DNA of 7,765 nt from Prevotella sp. UBA5379 (GTDB lineage: Bacteria; Bacteroidota; Bacteroidia; Bacteroidales; Bacteroidaceae): the NCBI GenBank assembly GCA_002409785.1, contig DHOX01000037.1, positions 453 to 8,217 of the forward strand, in the 5' to 3' direction. A program made the translations under genes and the position numbers. The stretch's first letter is position 1; the number at the start of each line of letters is the position of its first letter. The notes under the pieces are model-generated. The model was not told where the DNA came from. It did no database searches and saw nothing but the letters and a program-made list of their open reading frames with translations. This document shows positions 1-7,196 of the stretch, in pieces.

Positions 1-1440
1 ATCGCTTCTGTAACCAATCTCAAAGTGGACAATTTCGACAAGCATATAGAAGACACAATGATCGCCGGAGATTTCATTTCCGACAGAAAGGCTGTAGAAC
101 ATGTAGTACGAAATGCACCGGAAGCCATTAATGACTTGTTGCAGTGGGGAGTAAACTTTGACAAAAAAGAAGACGGCTCCTTTGATTTGCACCGGGAAGG
201 AGGACACAGTGAATTCCGGATCTTACACCACGCTGATGACACCGGCTATGAGATACAACGAGGCCTGATGGCTGCGGTCAAAGCAAACAAGAACATTACC
301 ATTTTCGAGAACCATTACGCTGTAGAGATAATCACCCAACATCATTTAGGCGTTGAGGTAACGCGCAAGACGCCGGACATAGAATGCTATGGCGCCTATA
401 TCCTGAATCCTGACACACAGAAGATAGATACCTTCCTGAGTCGCGTCACCCTCATGGCTACAGGTGGTACCGGTGCGGTATATGCCACGACCTCCAATCC
501 CAACATCGCAACCGGTGATGGTATCGCTATGGCTTACCGAGCCAAAGGTACGGTAAAAGACATGGAGTTTGTCCAGTTTCACCCTACGGTGCTCTACAAC
601 CCTGCAGAGACTCATCCAGCCTTTCTCATTACCGAAGCACTGCGGGGCTATGGGGGCATATTGCGGCTGCCCGACGGCGAGGAATTTATGCAGAAATATG
701 ACAAGCGCCTGTCCTTAGCCCCTCGCGACATAGTGGCAAGGGCCATCGACCGGGAGATGAAGATCCATGGGCTCAACCATGTTTGTCTCGATGTGACCCA
801 CAAGGATGCAGAAGAAACCAAAAGGCAATTTCCGAACATCTATGCCAAGTGTCTGTCTATAGGCATTGATATGACCAGGCAGTATATCCCTGTATGCCCC
901 AGCGCCCACTACATGTGCGGAGGTATCAAGGTCAATCTCAACGGCGAGAGCTCCATCAAGAGACTTTATGCCGTGGGGGAATGCTCATGTACAGGGTTGC
1001 ACGGTGGCAATCGTCTGGCCAGCAACTCGCTGATAGAGGCTGTGGTCTATGCAAAGTCTGCCGCAGAACATTCGATCAAAATGATCGACAATTATACCTA
1101 TAATATGCACGTTCCGGAATGGAACGACGAGGGTACAATGAGTAATGAGGAAAAAGTGCTCATCGCACAAGATGAAAGGGAAGTAGGCCAGATCATGTCA
1201 AACTATGTGGGCATCGTGCGCAGCAACTTACGCCTGCACCGGGCATGGAAGCGCCTTGACCTGTTGTATGAAGAGACTGAAGAACTCTTCAAGCGCGTGA
1301 AACCTACGCGGGACATCTGCGAACTGCGCAATATGATCAACGTGGGCTACCTGATCACGCGTCAGGCCATTGAGCGTAAGGAAAGCCGGGGACTGCACTA
1401 TACGATAGACTATCCCAAACATGCCTACGACAAGAAATAA
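1..1440 (+). CDS. nadB: L-aspartate oxidase, partial (5' end outside window)
   Basis: This is an FAD-dependent cytoplasmic flavoprotein that oxidises L-aspartate to iminoaspartate, the first step of de novo NAD synthesis; anaerobes can pass the electrons to fumarate. The frame is open from base 1, so the start codon and the N-terminal FAD-binding glycine motif lie outside; the GTG at 25 is internal. Of the 479 residues present, family active-site positions are visible: FHPT (His194), the ITEALRG segment (Thr211, Glu212), PRDIVAR (Arg242), PSAHYMCGG (His303) and GGNRLASNS (Arg338). The spacing Arg242-His303-Arg338 equals that of Arg290-His351-Arg386 in the E. coli enzyme, which suggests about 48 residues are missing. 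The C-terminal helical domain is complete and ends at TAA. Together with nadA 35 bp downstream, this separates it from the homologous succinate dehydrogenase and fumarate reductase flavoproteins. Confidence 0.96.
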   Translation: MASVTNLKVDNFDKHIEDTMIAGDFISDRKAVEHVVRNAPEAINDLLQWGVNFDKKEDGSFDLHREGGHSEFRILHHADDTGYEIQRGLMAAVKANKNITIFENHYAVEIITQHHLGVEVTRKTPDIECYGAYILNPDTQKIDTFLSRVTLMATGGTGAVYATTSNPNIATGDGIAMAYRAKGTVKDMEFVQFHPTVLYNPAETHPAFLITEALRGYGGILRLPDGEEFMQKYDKRLSLAPRDIVARAIDREMKIHGLNHVCLDVTHKDAEETKRQFPNIYAKCLSIGIDMTRQYIPVCPSAHYMCGGIKVNLNGESSIKRLYAVGECSCTGLHGGNRLASNSLIEAVVYAKSAAEHSIKMIDNYTYNMHVPEWNDEGTMSNEEKVLIAQDEREVGQIMSNYVGIVRSNLRLHRAWKRLDLLYEETEELFKRVKPTRDICELRNMINVGYLITRQAIERKESRGLHYTIDYPKHAYDKK

Positions 1441-1475
1441 CAAAGTGCCAGACCTCTAAAAACAGAAAAGACAAC

Positions 1476-2474
1476 ATGAAAATGACTGAGGAAAAATGGT
1501 TAAAGAAGGGGTTCATTGATGAAGCTGTTCCTGAGGGCATAGCAATCAAAGAGGAAATCCGCCGGATGTGTAAAGAAAAGAACGCCGTAATCATGGCTCA
1601 CTACTATACAGACGGTGAGGTACAGGACATCGCCGATTTTGTAGGCGACAGTCTTGCGTTGGCACAACAGGCGGCGGCCACGGATGCTGACATCATCGTC
1701 ATGTGCGGCGTTCACTTCATGGGTGAGACCAATAAGATATTATGCCCGGAAAAGACCGTACTCCTCCCCGACCTCAATGCTTCGTGCTCATTGGCCGAGA
1801 GTTGCCCGGCTGAAGACTTCAGGAAGTTTATTGAAGCCCACCCAGGACACACGGTAATCAGTTATGTCAACACATCTGCCGCCGTCAAGGCTTTGACCGA
1901 TGTGGTAGTCACCAGCAGCAATGCCCGCCAGATCGTGGAATCATTCCCCAGGGACACACCGATCATTTTCGGTCCGGACGAGAATCTCGGCGGATACATC
2001 AACAGCCTCACGGGTCGTAATATGGTGCTTTGGCACGGGGCCTGCCATGTGCACGAGAAGTTCTCCGTAGAGAAGATCCTAAAACTCAAAGAAGAACATC
2101 CCAATGCAAAAATACTCGCTCATCCGGAGTGCAAAGGACCTGTCGTGAAACTGGCTGACAAAGTAGGCAGTACAGCCGCCCTGCTTAAATTCAGCATCGC
2201 GGACGAAGCTCAGGAGTTCATCGTAGCCACCGAGAGCGGCATCCTTCATAAGATGCAGAAATCGGCTCCACACAAATTGTTCATCCCTGCCCCGCCCGAC
2301 GACAGTACATGCGCATGCAACGAATGCAACTTCATGAAACTGATTACGCTGGAAAAGGTATACAACTGTTTGAAATATGAGTGGCCGGTCATTGAAGTCA
2401 ACCCCCAGATTGCCCAAAAAGCCATTCGCCCCATCAACAAAATGCTCGAGTTATCCAGACAGTTGGGATTGTAA
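1476..2474 (+). CDS. nadA: Quinolinate synthase A
   Basis: NadA condenses iminoaspartate from NadB with dihydroxyacetone phosphate to give quinolinate, using an oxygen-sensitive [4Fe-4S] cluster in the cytoplasm. The 332-residue protein has the length of the compact NadA class. The likely cluster ligands are Cys104 (NASCSLAESC), Cys219 (HPEC) and Cys284 (NECNFMK), one in each of the three pseudo-repeated domains. Other family signatures are AHYYT (His42, Tyr44), YVNTSA (130-135), WHGACHVHEKF (186-196) and ATESG (251-255). Extra cysteines (110, 190, 279, 281) are present, so the exact ligand of each domain rests on family comparison. The ATG at 1476 lies 35 bp after the nadB stop; a second in-frame ATG at 1482 is possible. 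No Shine-Dalgarno is obvious, only an A-rich leader. It is probably co-transcribed with nadB and nadC. Confidence 0.97.
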   Translation: MKMTEEKWLKKGFIDEAVPEGIAIKEEIRRMCKEKNAVIMAHYYTDGEVQDIADFVGDSLALAQQAAATDADIIVMCGVHFMGETNKILCPEKTVLLPDLNASCSLAESCPAEDFRKFIEAHPGHTVISYVNTSAAVKALTDVVVTSSNARQIVESFPRDTPIIFGPDENLGGYINSLTGRNMVLWHGACHVHEKFSVEKILKLKEEHPNAKILAHPECKGPVVKLADKVGSTAALLKFSIADEAQEFIVATESGILHKMQKSAPHKLFIPAPPDDSTCACNECNFMKLITLEKVYNCLKYEWPVIEVNPQIAQKAIRPINKMLELSRQLGL

Positions 2475-2533
2475 TCAGCAAATACGGATATATCATCAAA
2501 TCACAACTTAGATCATCATTCAACCATATAATT

Positions 2534-3409
2534 ATGCTATCAGTAGACGAACTTAACGACAAGTTGATTGACTTGGCTTTTAGTGAGGACATCGGCGACG
2601 GCGATCACACCACCCTATGCTGTATTCCTACAGATGCCATAGGAGAAAGCAAACTGCTCATCAAACAGGAGGGCATTTTCGCCGGCATGGAGATTGCCCA
2701 AAAAGTACTTCACCGCTTTGACCCTGAATTGAAAATCCAAATATTTATCCACGATGGAGCACACGTGAAACCCGGTGACATCGTCATGAGCGTAAAAGGA
2801 CGTGAGCAGAGTTTGCTTCAGACCGAGCGGCTCATGCTCAACATCCTGCAACGCATGAGTGGCATAGCAACCATGACCCATCGGTATCAGCAGGCCCTCA
2901 TTGACGCCGGAACGAAGACCCGTGTGCTTGACACGCGCAAGACCACACCGGGAATGCGCATGATGGAAAAGGAGGCTGTCAAAATCGGCGGGGGTATGAA
3001 CCATCGCATCGGTCTTTTCGACATGATTCTGCTTAAGGATAACCATATCGACTTCTGTGGCGGTGTGCACAATGCCATATCACGGGCCAAGGCATATTGC
3101 AAGACCCACCGGAAGGACCTGAAAATAGAGTGTGAAGTGCGCAACTTCAAAGAACTTGATGAAGCTCTTGCCGAGGGATGCGACCGCATCATGTTCGACA
3201 ACTTCACACCAGAGGAAACACGTGAGGCTGTCAAGCGGGTAGCAGGACGTTGCGAGACGGAGTCGAGCGGAGGTATAACTTTTGACAACATGATCCCCTA
3301 CGCCCAAGCCGGCGTAGACTTCATTTCTTTCGGTGCACTCACCCACAGCGTCACGGGATTGGATATGAGTTTTAAGGCAGCAGGCAGCGACAAACTGGTC
3401 ATCAGGTAA
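2534..3409 (+). CDS. nadC: Nicotinate-nucleotide diphosphorylase (quinolinate phosphoribosyltransferase)
   Basis: NadC transfers phosphoribosyl from PRPP to quinolinate with decarboxylation, giving nicotinate mononucleotide, CO2 and pyrophosphate; it completes the branch begun by NadB and NadA. At 291 residues it is full length. The N-terminal alpha/beta domain contains EDIGDGDHT (18-26) and the helix TERLMLNILQRMSG (97-110). The type II PRTase barrel carries the substrate-binding basic residues: DTRKTTPGMR (Arg135, Lys136, Arg142), GGGMNHR (His157, Arg158) and LLKDNH (Lys168, Asp169). Glu201 in ECEVR, Asp222 in MFDNF and SSGGI (244-248) follow in the usual order, ending with ISFGALTHS (264-272). 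The gap from nadA is 59 bp without a visible TAnnTTTG promoter, so one transcript is likely. An unusual repeat array begins 17 bp after the stop. Confidence 0.97.
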   Translation: MLSVDELNDKLIDLAFSEDIGDGDHTTLCCIPTDAIGESKLLIKQEGIFAGMEIAQKVLHRFDPELKIQIFIHDGAHVKPGDIVMSVKGREQSLLQTERLMLNILQRMSGIATMTHRYQQALIDAGTKTRVLDTRKTTPGMRMMEKEAVKIGGGMNHRIGLFDMILLKDNHIDFCGGVHNAISRAKAYCKTHRKDLKIECEVRNFKELDEALAEGCDRIMFDNFTPEETREAVKRVAGRCETESSGGITFDNMIPYAQAGVDFISFGALTHSVTGLDMSFKAAGSDKLVIR

Positions 3410-3425
3410 GAGATGCATCAAGACA

Positions 3426-3542
3426 AATTCATTACCAGGCCGTGGAAACATCGTTACCAGACTTTGGAGACATCGTTACCAGGCCGCGGAGACATCGTTA
3501 CCAATATAGGGTAATACGCTTGTCAGAAGAAGGTAATGAATT
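3426..3542. repeat. 117-bp element bounded by a perfect 11-bp inverted repeat
   Basis: AATTCATTACC at 3426-3436 is the exact reverse complement of GGTAATGAATT at 3532-3542. The two arms enclose the 22-bp tandem array. A second GGTAAT at 3510-3515 lies exactly 22 bases before the one at 3532 and can form a small hairpin with the last repeat core (TTACC 3498-3502, GGTAA 3510-3514, loop of 7). No target-site duplication is obvious next to the arms. There is no T-tract, so this is not a classical intrinsic terminator, although it may still help end the two converging transcripts. A small non-autonomous mobile or repeat element is an alternative. Confidence 0.6.
3427..3503. repeat. 22-bp tandem repeat array, about 3.5 copies
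   Basis: Three full units (3427-3448, 3449-3470, 3471-3492) and an 11-base partial unit (3493-3503) follow each other without spacers. The constant part is CATCGTTACCAG followed by a GC-rich variable stretch and GGAGA. The TTACC core starts at 3432, 3454, 3476 and 3498, exactly 22 apart. Units 2 and 3 differ at only a few bases in the middle; unit 1 is the most diverged, with 5 differences from unit 3. The period is not a multiple of three, and no convincing reading frame runs through it, so it is non-coding. It sits in the spacer between convergent nadC and the DUF389 gene. Function is not known to me. Confidence 0.85.
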
Positions 3543-3565
3543 CTGAATTAAGACCAATGATAATC

Positions 3566-4927
3566 TCAGTGATTGGTAGTAATCAGACGCACGCTGTCTG
3601 CCTTGATCCGGATCTGAAGCCATTTCCTCATACTTTCCCGCTGAACCGTATTGATATGCCGTCCATAACCAGTACCCACAATAGCAACCACATAATTTGC
3701 GACGGTATCCTTCTTGGACTGGGCAACAGGAGAAAGGGCCAGGGACAGGACTCCAGGATAGAGAGTGGACATCTCCCGGCGAACCTGAGGAGTCATCTCC
3801 TCATAACGCGTATAAGAAGTCAGTCGATCTTCCAGATTCACGATCCTGTTTTGCTGTGCCTGTATGGTCTGTGTATCCCCGCTCTTGAGATCAGACATCG
3901 CATTGATGCGATCCCCCAGCATGAGCAGACTGTCCGACTGTGAGCCCTGGATCACCTGAAGCCGATAACCTTTCAAGTGATAATCCGGTAATTTATCTTC
4001 GAATCCACGGATTGATTCTGCCGAAATCTCCTTACCGACAGCTACCAGTTTAAGCGTTTTTGTATCCGGATCCACCTGATTGGAAATGATCTGGGAACCT
4101 CTCACATTACATACATCCTTGATAAATGTATTGACATTATTTTTAAAAATGCTCTCACGGAAGATATGGACAGTCATCAACGCTGCCGGAATCATCGTGA
4201 TGACGACAATAGAGATGATCCACCTGCGGACTCTTTTGGCGCGGGCCGCATTCTGTTGTTCTTTCCTGTGATATTTCATCATCCGGACTCCCAGGAAGGT
4301 AGACAAACAGATAAAGACCGTATTGATAAAGAACAGATAAATAGCCCCTAAGAAATAGTAAACATTAGCATGGGCAATACCATATCCTGCCGTACAAAGC
4401 GGAGGCATAAGCGCTGTAGCAATGGCAACGCCCGGAATGACATTTCCCTTCCCTTTTGTAGCAATGGCAATAAATCCGGCAGCGCCACCACAAAAGGCGA
4501 TCAGGACATCATAAAGGGTGGGCGCAGTCCTCGCCAGCAATTCCGACTGAGCCTCACCGAAAGGAGAGAGCAGGAAATAAACAGTTGCCGTAACGATACT
4601 GATGATCGTAGCCCCCAGAAAGTTTTTAAGGGCTGATTTCAACAGCGCCAGGTCATTGATGCCCACAGCCAGCCCCATGCCGATGATCGGTCCCATCAAG
4701 GGAGAAATAAGCATGGCTCCAATGATTACAGCCGTTGAGTTGACATTAAGGCCCAAAGAAGCGATAAAGACAGCAAAAATGAGTATCCACAGTTGGGCGC
4801 CACGGAAATGCACGCCATTGGTAATATTCTCTATGACCGTCCTTTCATCTTCTCTGTCTGCAAAAATGTTGAAATAACTTTTCAACGTCTCCAGTAAAGA
4901 TACATTTGTCTGTTCCATTTCCCGCAT
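3566..4927 (-). CDS. DUF389 family multi-pass membrane protein
   Basis: This is an inner-membrane protein of the DUF389 family, whose biochemical role is not established. The 453-residue sequence has a short hydrophilic N-terminus, then about seven hydrophobic segments near residues 46-61, 65-89, 103-121, 139-157, 163-184, 188-214 and 236-255. Family hallmarks are SLGLNVNSTAVIIGAMLISP (57-76), the SELLARTAPTLYDVLIA stretch (128-144) and GNVIPGVAIATALMPPLC (161-178), rich in Gly and Pro within the membrane. The remaining ~195 residues are soluble, with a mixed alpha/beta region (about 265-328) and a possible short coiled coil (350-370). A second in-frame ATG at 4918 (MEQTNVS) may be the true start, because the promoter motif leaves only about 13 nt before the ATG at 4927. 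The gene is monocistronic and converges on nadC. Transport or envelope-stress roles would be guesses. Confidence 0.9.
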   Translation of the reverse strand: MREMEQTNVSLLETLKSYFNIFADREDERTVIENITNGVHFRGAQLWILIFAVFIASLGLNVNSTAVIIGAMLISPLMGPIIGMGLAVGINDLALLKSALKNFLGATIISIVTATVYFLLSPFGEAQSELLARTAPTLYDVLIAFCGGAAGFIAIATKGKGNVIPGVAIATALMPPLCTAGYGIAHANVYYFLGAIYLFFINTVFICLSTFLGVRMMKYHRKEQQNAARAKRVRRWIISIVVITMIPAALMTVHIFRESIFKNNVNTFIKDVCNVRGSQIISNQVDPDTKTLKLVAVGKEISAESIRGFEDKLPDYHLKGYRLQVIQGSQSDSLLMLGDRINAMSDLKSGDTQTIQAQQNRIVNLEDRLTSYTRYEEMTPQVRREMSTLYPGVLSLALSPVAQSKKDTVANYVVAIVGTGYGRHINTVQRESMRKWLQIRIKADSVRLITTNH

Positions 4928-4944
4928 TAAGTACCTATAGAAGG

Positions 4945-4952
4945 CAAATATA
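4945..4952 (-). promoter_or_regulatory. Probable -7 box of the DUF389 gene promoter
   Basis: On the minus strand this reads TATATTTG, a full match to the Bacteroidetes -7 consensus TAnnTTTG. The -33 element is weak: TGTG (minus strand, 4974-4971) lies 18 bases upstream and differs from TTTG at one base. Transcription would begin near 4940, giving a very short leader of about 13 nt to the ATG at 4927 or about 22 nt to the ATG at 4918. Confidence 0.6.
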
Positions 4953-5088
4953 CGGAAAATCCATGAAAATCACAGCATAATCCGTCAAAAAAGACACTTT
5001 CTGTTACCCCAATATTCATTTCCCATCAGACATCAGCAAAAGAAAAGGACACAATAAAGGCATTATCTGATGAGTACATACCACACAA

Positions 5089-5120
5089 CTTGCTATTCCG
5101 GATTTTTTTTTGTACCTTTG
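5089..5120 (+). promoter_or_regulatory. Bacteroidetes-type promoter of the cold-shock/rarA/xpt run
   Basis: TACCTTTG at 5113-5120 matches the -7 consensus TAnnTTTG exactly, and CTTG at 5089-5092 (one mismatch to TTTG) lies 20 bases upstream, the spacing expected for the -33 element. A run of nine T residues (5103-5111) precedes the -7 box. Transcription should start around 5125-5128, about 250 nt before the start codon at 5379. No competing TAnnTTTG motif was noticed nearer the gene. Confidence 0.75.
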
Positions 5121-5378
5121 CAACAATAGAACAAAGATACTGTTATTGACCCGCCTATGCGTAACCATCCGTGACTTCTCCCACAGACCTTACCTAAGGA
5201 ATCCCTCATTACCGCTTTCTTTATCAAGGTCCGATTCATCCTGACTCAACAGCTTTAAGCAGACTGACACGACTTTGACATCTATGGAGCAATAGGAAGT
5301 GAAGACTTTCTGTTTCACCTTTTGGTCCAAAAAAGAATTAAAATCAACCGGACTATCAATCCGCACATAATAAACAAT
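5121..5378 (+). promoter_or_regulatory. Long 5' leader of the cold-shock gene with candidate hairpin at 5285-5329
   Basis: The predicted leader is about 250 nt. Near its 3' end TGGAGCAA (5285-5292) can pair with TTGGTCCA (5322-5329) in seven of eight positions, with a single G-G mismatch, and encloses a second stem GTGAA/TTCAC (5299-5303 with 5314-5318, loop of 10). A possible six-pair long-range stem, GGTCCG (5228-5233) with CGGACT (5349-5354, one G-U), would enclose this hairpin and leave the AUG at 5379 open. Bacterial cold-shock mRNAs such as E. coli cspA are known to have long, temperature-responsive leaders; that this one behaves so is inference. I do not recognise a named riboswitch. 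Confidence 0.5.
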
Positions 5379-5825
5379 ATGGCAAAAAGTTTTTCATTTA
5401 ACAAAAGACAGAAAGAAAAATTAAAACAGCAGAAGAAACTAGAAAAGCAAAAGCGCAAGGAACTCCGCAAAAGTCAAGGTAAGAGCTCCATGGATGATAT
5501 GATTGCTTACGAGGACGATTACGGTCAGCTCCATTCCTCTCCGGACAACATTGTCAAAGATGAGGTGAAACTAGAAGATATTGAAGTCTCCACCCCAAAG
5601 AAGAGCGAAGACGAAGAGGAAAACGCTTTCCTGACAGGAAAGGTATCCTATCTCAATGTAGAAAAAGGCTATGGCTTTATCCAGCAGGAAGATACGAGAA
5701 ACAGTTATTATTTCCGTCTGAGCAATGCTCCTGAAGAAATTGAGATAGAGGACAAGGTTACCTTTCTGACCGAAGACAGTGCAAGGGGCAAAAACGCTAT
5801 ACATATTGCCATCGTCAGCAGATAA
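5379..5825 (+). CDS. Cold-shock-domain RNA-binding protein with lysine-rich N-terminus
   Basis: This is a predicted cytoplasmic nucleic-acid-binding protein of 148 residues, about twice the size of a simple CspA. Residues 1-36 are extremely basic (MAKSFSFNKRQKEK followed by repeated K/R/Q), likely a helical RNA-binding extension. Residues 37-83 form an acidic, probably disordered linker containing MDDMIAYEDDYGQ. Residues 84-148 form a cold-shock domain with RNP1 KGYGFI (96-101) and a diverged RNP2 region YYFRLS (110-115) in place of the usual VFVH. The ATG at 5379 is chosen because MAKSxSF is the usual start of this Bacteroidales family; an in-frame TTG at 5322 would lie inside the leader hairpin. 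It begins a run with rarA 21 bp downstream. An RNA chaperone role in cold or stress growth follows from the family, but the target RNAs are unknown. Confidence 0.88.
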   Translation: MAKSFSFNKRQKEKLKQQKKLEKQKRKELRKSQGKSSMDDMIAYEDDYGQLHSSPDNIVKDEVKLEDIEVSTPKKSEDEEENAFLTGKVSYLNVEKGYGFIQQEDTRNSYYFRLSNAPEEIEIEDKVTFLTEDSARGKNAIHIAIVSR

Positions 5826-5846
5826 CCGAGGTATACCCTATTATCC

Positions 5847-7196
5847 ATGGATCTTTTTGATTCCGCTGCTCAAGACCTGCGGTCAGATTCCGCTCCTCTG
5901 GCTTCCCGCATGCGGCCAACTACACTTGATGAGGTAGTTGGCCAGCAGCATATTATCGGGAAAGGGAAACTGCTCTATCGCTGTATCAAAGCTGATAAGT
6001 TGTCTTCCATTATTCTTTATGGTCCTCCCGGAACCGGAAAGACCACACTTGCCCGTGTGATTGCCAATACGACCAGCGCAGACTTCAGGCAAGTAAATGC
6101 AACAACCTCCGGCAAGAAAGACCTCGAAGAGGTGGTCAAGGCTGCCAAATATAATTTCGGGGCCTATCAGAAGAAAACGATCCTTTTTATTGACGAGATT
6201 CATCGGTTCAACAAAGCCCAACAGGACTACCTCCTGCCATACGTGGAAGACGGTACCGTCATCCTCATCGGCGCGACTACCGAGAATCCTTATTTTGAAG
6301 TGAATGGCGCGCTCCTTTCACGTTCCACCCTTTTCGAGTTGAAGCCGCTTACCCCCGACGATCTTCTGATTCTGGTCCAGCGCGCCTTTACCTGCAAGAA
6401 GGGCCTTGCCACAGCCCACGCCCGGATTGATCCGGACGCAGCCCGGTTTCTTGCCGAGACGGCCGACGGTGATGCACGCGCACTCTATAATGCACTTGAG
6501 TTGGCGACGGAGACCACAGACCGCGGTCAAGACGGGTGGATACACATTACCCTTGACACCGCACACGAATGCATTCAGAAACGGGTCATCCGCTACGACA
6601 AAAGCGGGGATCACCATTATGATACCATTTCAGCCTTCATCGAGAGCATGAAGCATACCGCTCCTGATGCCACCCTTTATTACCTTGCCCGTATGCTCGT
6701 TGCAGGAGAAGATCCGAAATACATAGCCCGCCGCATCTGTGTCTGCGCCTCCGAAGACATCGGGCTGGCCGATTCCAACGCCCTGGCAGTAGCCGTCAAT
6801 GCCTTTCTTGCCGTAGAGCGTATCGGTATGCCCGAATGCCGGGAAATCCTTGCCCATGCCGCCCTTTATGTCTGTATGGCTCCGAAGTCTGATACCTGTC
6901 AAGGCATCAATACAGCCATGAAAGATGTACAAAGGACCGGCAACGCGCCTATTCCAGCGTTCCTCCAAGATGCAAGTTATAGCGGTGCACGCAAACTTGG
7001 CCGGGGGAAAGGACTCCTCAACATCCACAAATATCCGAATCATTATATCCAACAGCCCTGCCTGCCAGAAGAGCTATCAGACAGGACCTATTTCCATCCC
7101 ACCGGTCAAGGAGATGAAAAACGATTAATCGACTATTTTAAAAAGATAACCCAGGAAGGGAACCATCACACAACAGAAAAAGAATCCGAAAGATGA
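5847..7196 (+). CDS. rarA: Replication-associated recombination protein A (AAA+ ATPase)
   Basis: RarA (MgsA, the Mgs1/WRNIP1 family) is a clamp-loader-like AAA+ ATPase acting at stalled replication forks and single-stranded gaps, linked to recombination and translesion control. The 449 residues compare with 447 in E. coli. Visible in order are RPTTLDEVVGQQH (23-35), Walker A GPPGTGKT (59-66), Walker B LFIDEIHR (113-120), sensor 1 ATTEN (143-147), a likely arginine finger in LLSRS (Arg159) and sensor 2 GDARALYN (Arg211). The C-terminal tetramerisation region follows, with ARRICVCASEDIGLAD (294-309) and a block at 370-420 containing YKYPNHY-like HKYPNHY (394-400). The last ~15 residues are a polar His/Glu-rich tail. 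Translation starts 21 bp after the cold-shock gene, without a clear Shine-Dalgarno, and its stop overlaps the xpt start (ATGA). This is not a missing-motif or truncated copy. Confidence 0.96.
   Translation: MDLFDSAAQDLRSDSAPLASRMRPTTLDEVVGQQHIIGKGKLLYRCIKADKLSSIILYGPPGTGKTTLARVIANTTSADFRQVNATTSGKKDLEEVVKAAKYNFGAYQKKTILFIDEIHRFNKAQQDYLLPYVEDGTVILIGATTENPYFEVNGALLSRSTLFELKPLTPDDLLILVQRAFTCKKGLATAHARIDPDAARFLAETADGDARALYNALELATETTDRGQDGWIHITLDTAHECIQKRVIRYDKSGDHHYDTISAFIESMKHTAPDATLYYLARMLVAGEDPKYIARRICVCASEDIGLADSNALAVAVNAFLAVERIGMPECREILAHAALYVCMAPKSDTCQGINTAMKDVQRTGNAPIPAFLQDASYSGARKLGRGKGLLNIHKYPNHYIQQPCLPEELSDRTYFHPTGQGDEKRLIDYFKKITQEGNHHTTEKESER

Larger units (their letters stand above)
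4928..5378. other. Divergent intergenic region between DUF389 and cold-shock genes
   Basis: This 451-bp spacer holds no convincing protein gene or tRNA. Its left edge carries the minus-strand -7 motif for DUF389, and 5089-5120 carries the plus-strand promoter of the cold-shock gene. Between them (about 4990-5088) the DNA is AT-rich; the only visible pattern is CATCAGA (5024-5030) with its reverse complement TCTGATG (5066-5072), 35 bases apart, which could be an operator or chance. Bases after about 5126 form the leader of the cold-shock gene. Confidence 0.7.

Noticed and set aside
2615..3070. 151-codon open frame on the minus strand inside nadC
   Set aside because: It lies entirely antisense to a well-conserved gene and its translation resembles no family; it is a shadow frame.
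3427..3503. Possible CRISPR array
   Set aside because: The units are 22 bp and abut each other with no unique spacers, and no cas gene is present.
3553..3577. ACCAAT/ATTGGT inverted repeat overlapping the DUF389 stop codon, as a terminator
   Set aside because: The stem is only 6 bp with a 13-base loop and no T-tract follows on either strand; too weak to call.
3536..3943. 135-codon plus-strand open frame opposite the DUF389 gene
   Set aside because: It overlaps the end of the repeat element and lies antisense to DUF389; the composition is not protein-like and no promoter was seen.
5024..5072. CATCAGA/TCTGATG inverted repeat as an operator
   Set aside because: The 7-bp arms are 35 bases apart and not linked to a known regulator; chance is an adequate explanation in AT-rich DNA.
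5284..5295. Tiny leader reading frame ATG GAG CAA TAG coinciding with the hairpin arm, and another five-codon frame at 5157-5174
   Set aside because: Such short frames arise by chance, and neither has a visible ribosome-binding signal; no regulatory amino-acid run is present.
5322..5378. TTG at 5322 as start of the cold-shock protein (19 extra residues)
   Set aside because: The extra segment lies in the predicted leader hairpin and is not like the family N-terminus, whereas ATG at 5379 gives the typical MAKSxSF start.
6630..7052. 140-codon open frame on the minus strand inside rarA
   Set aside because: It is antisense to conserved rarA sequence, has no promoter motif or recognisable domain, and is explained by the codon bias of rarA.
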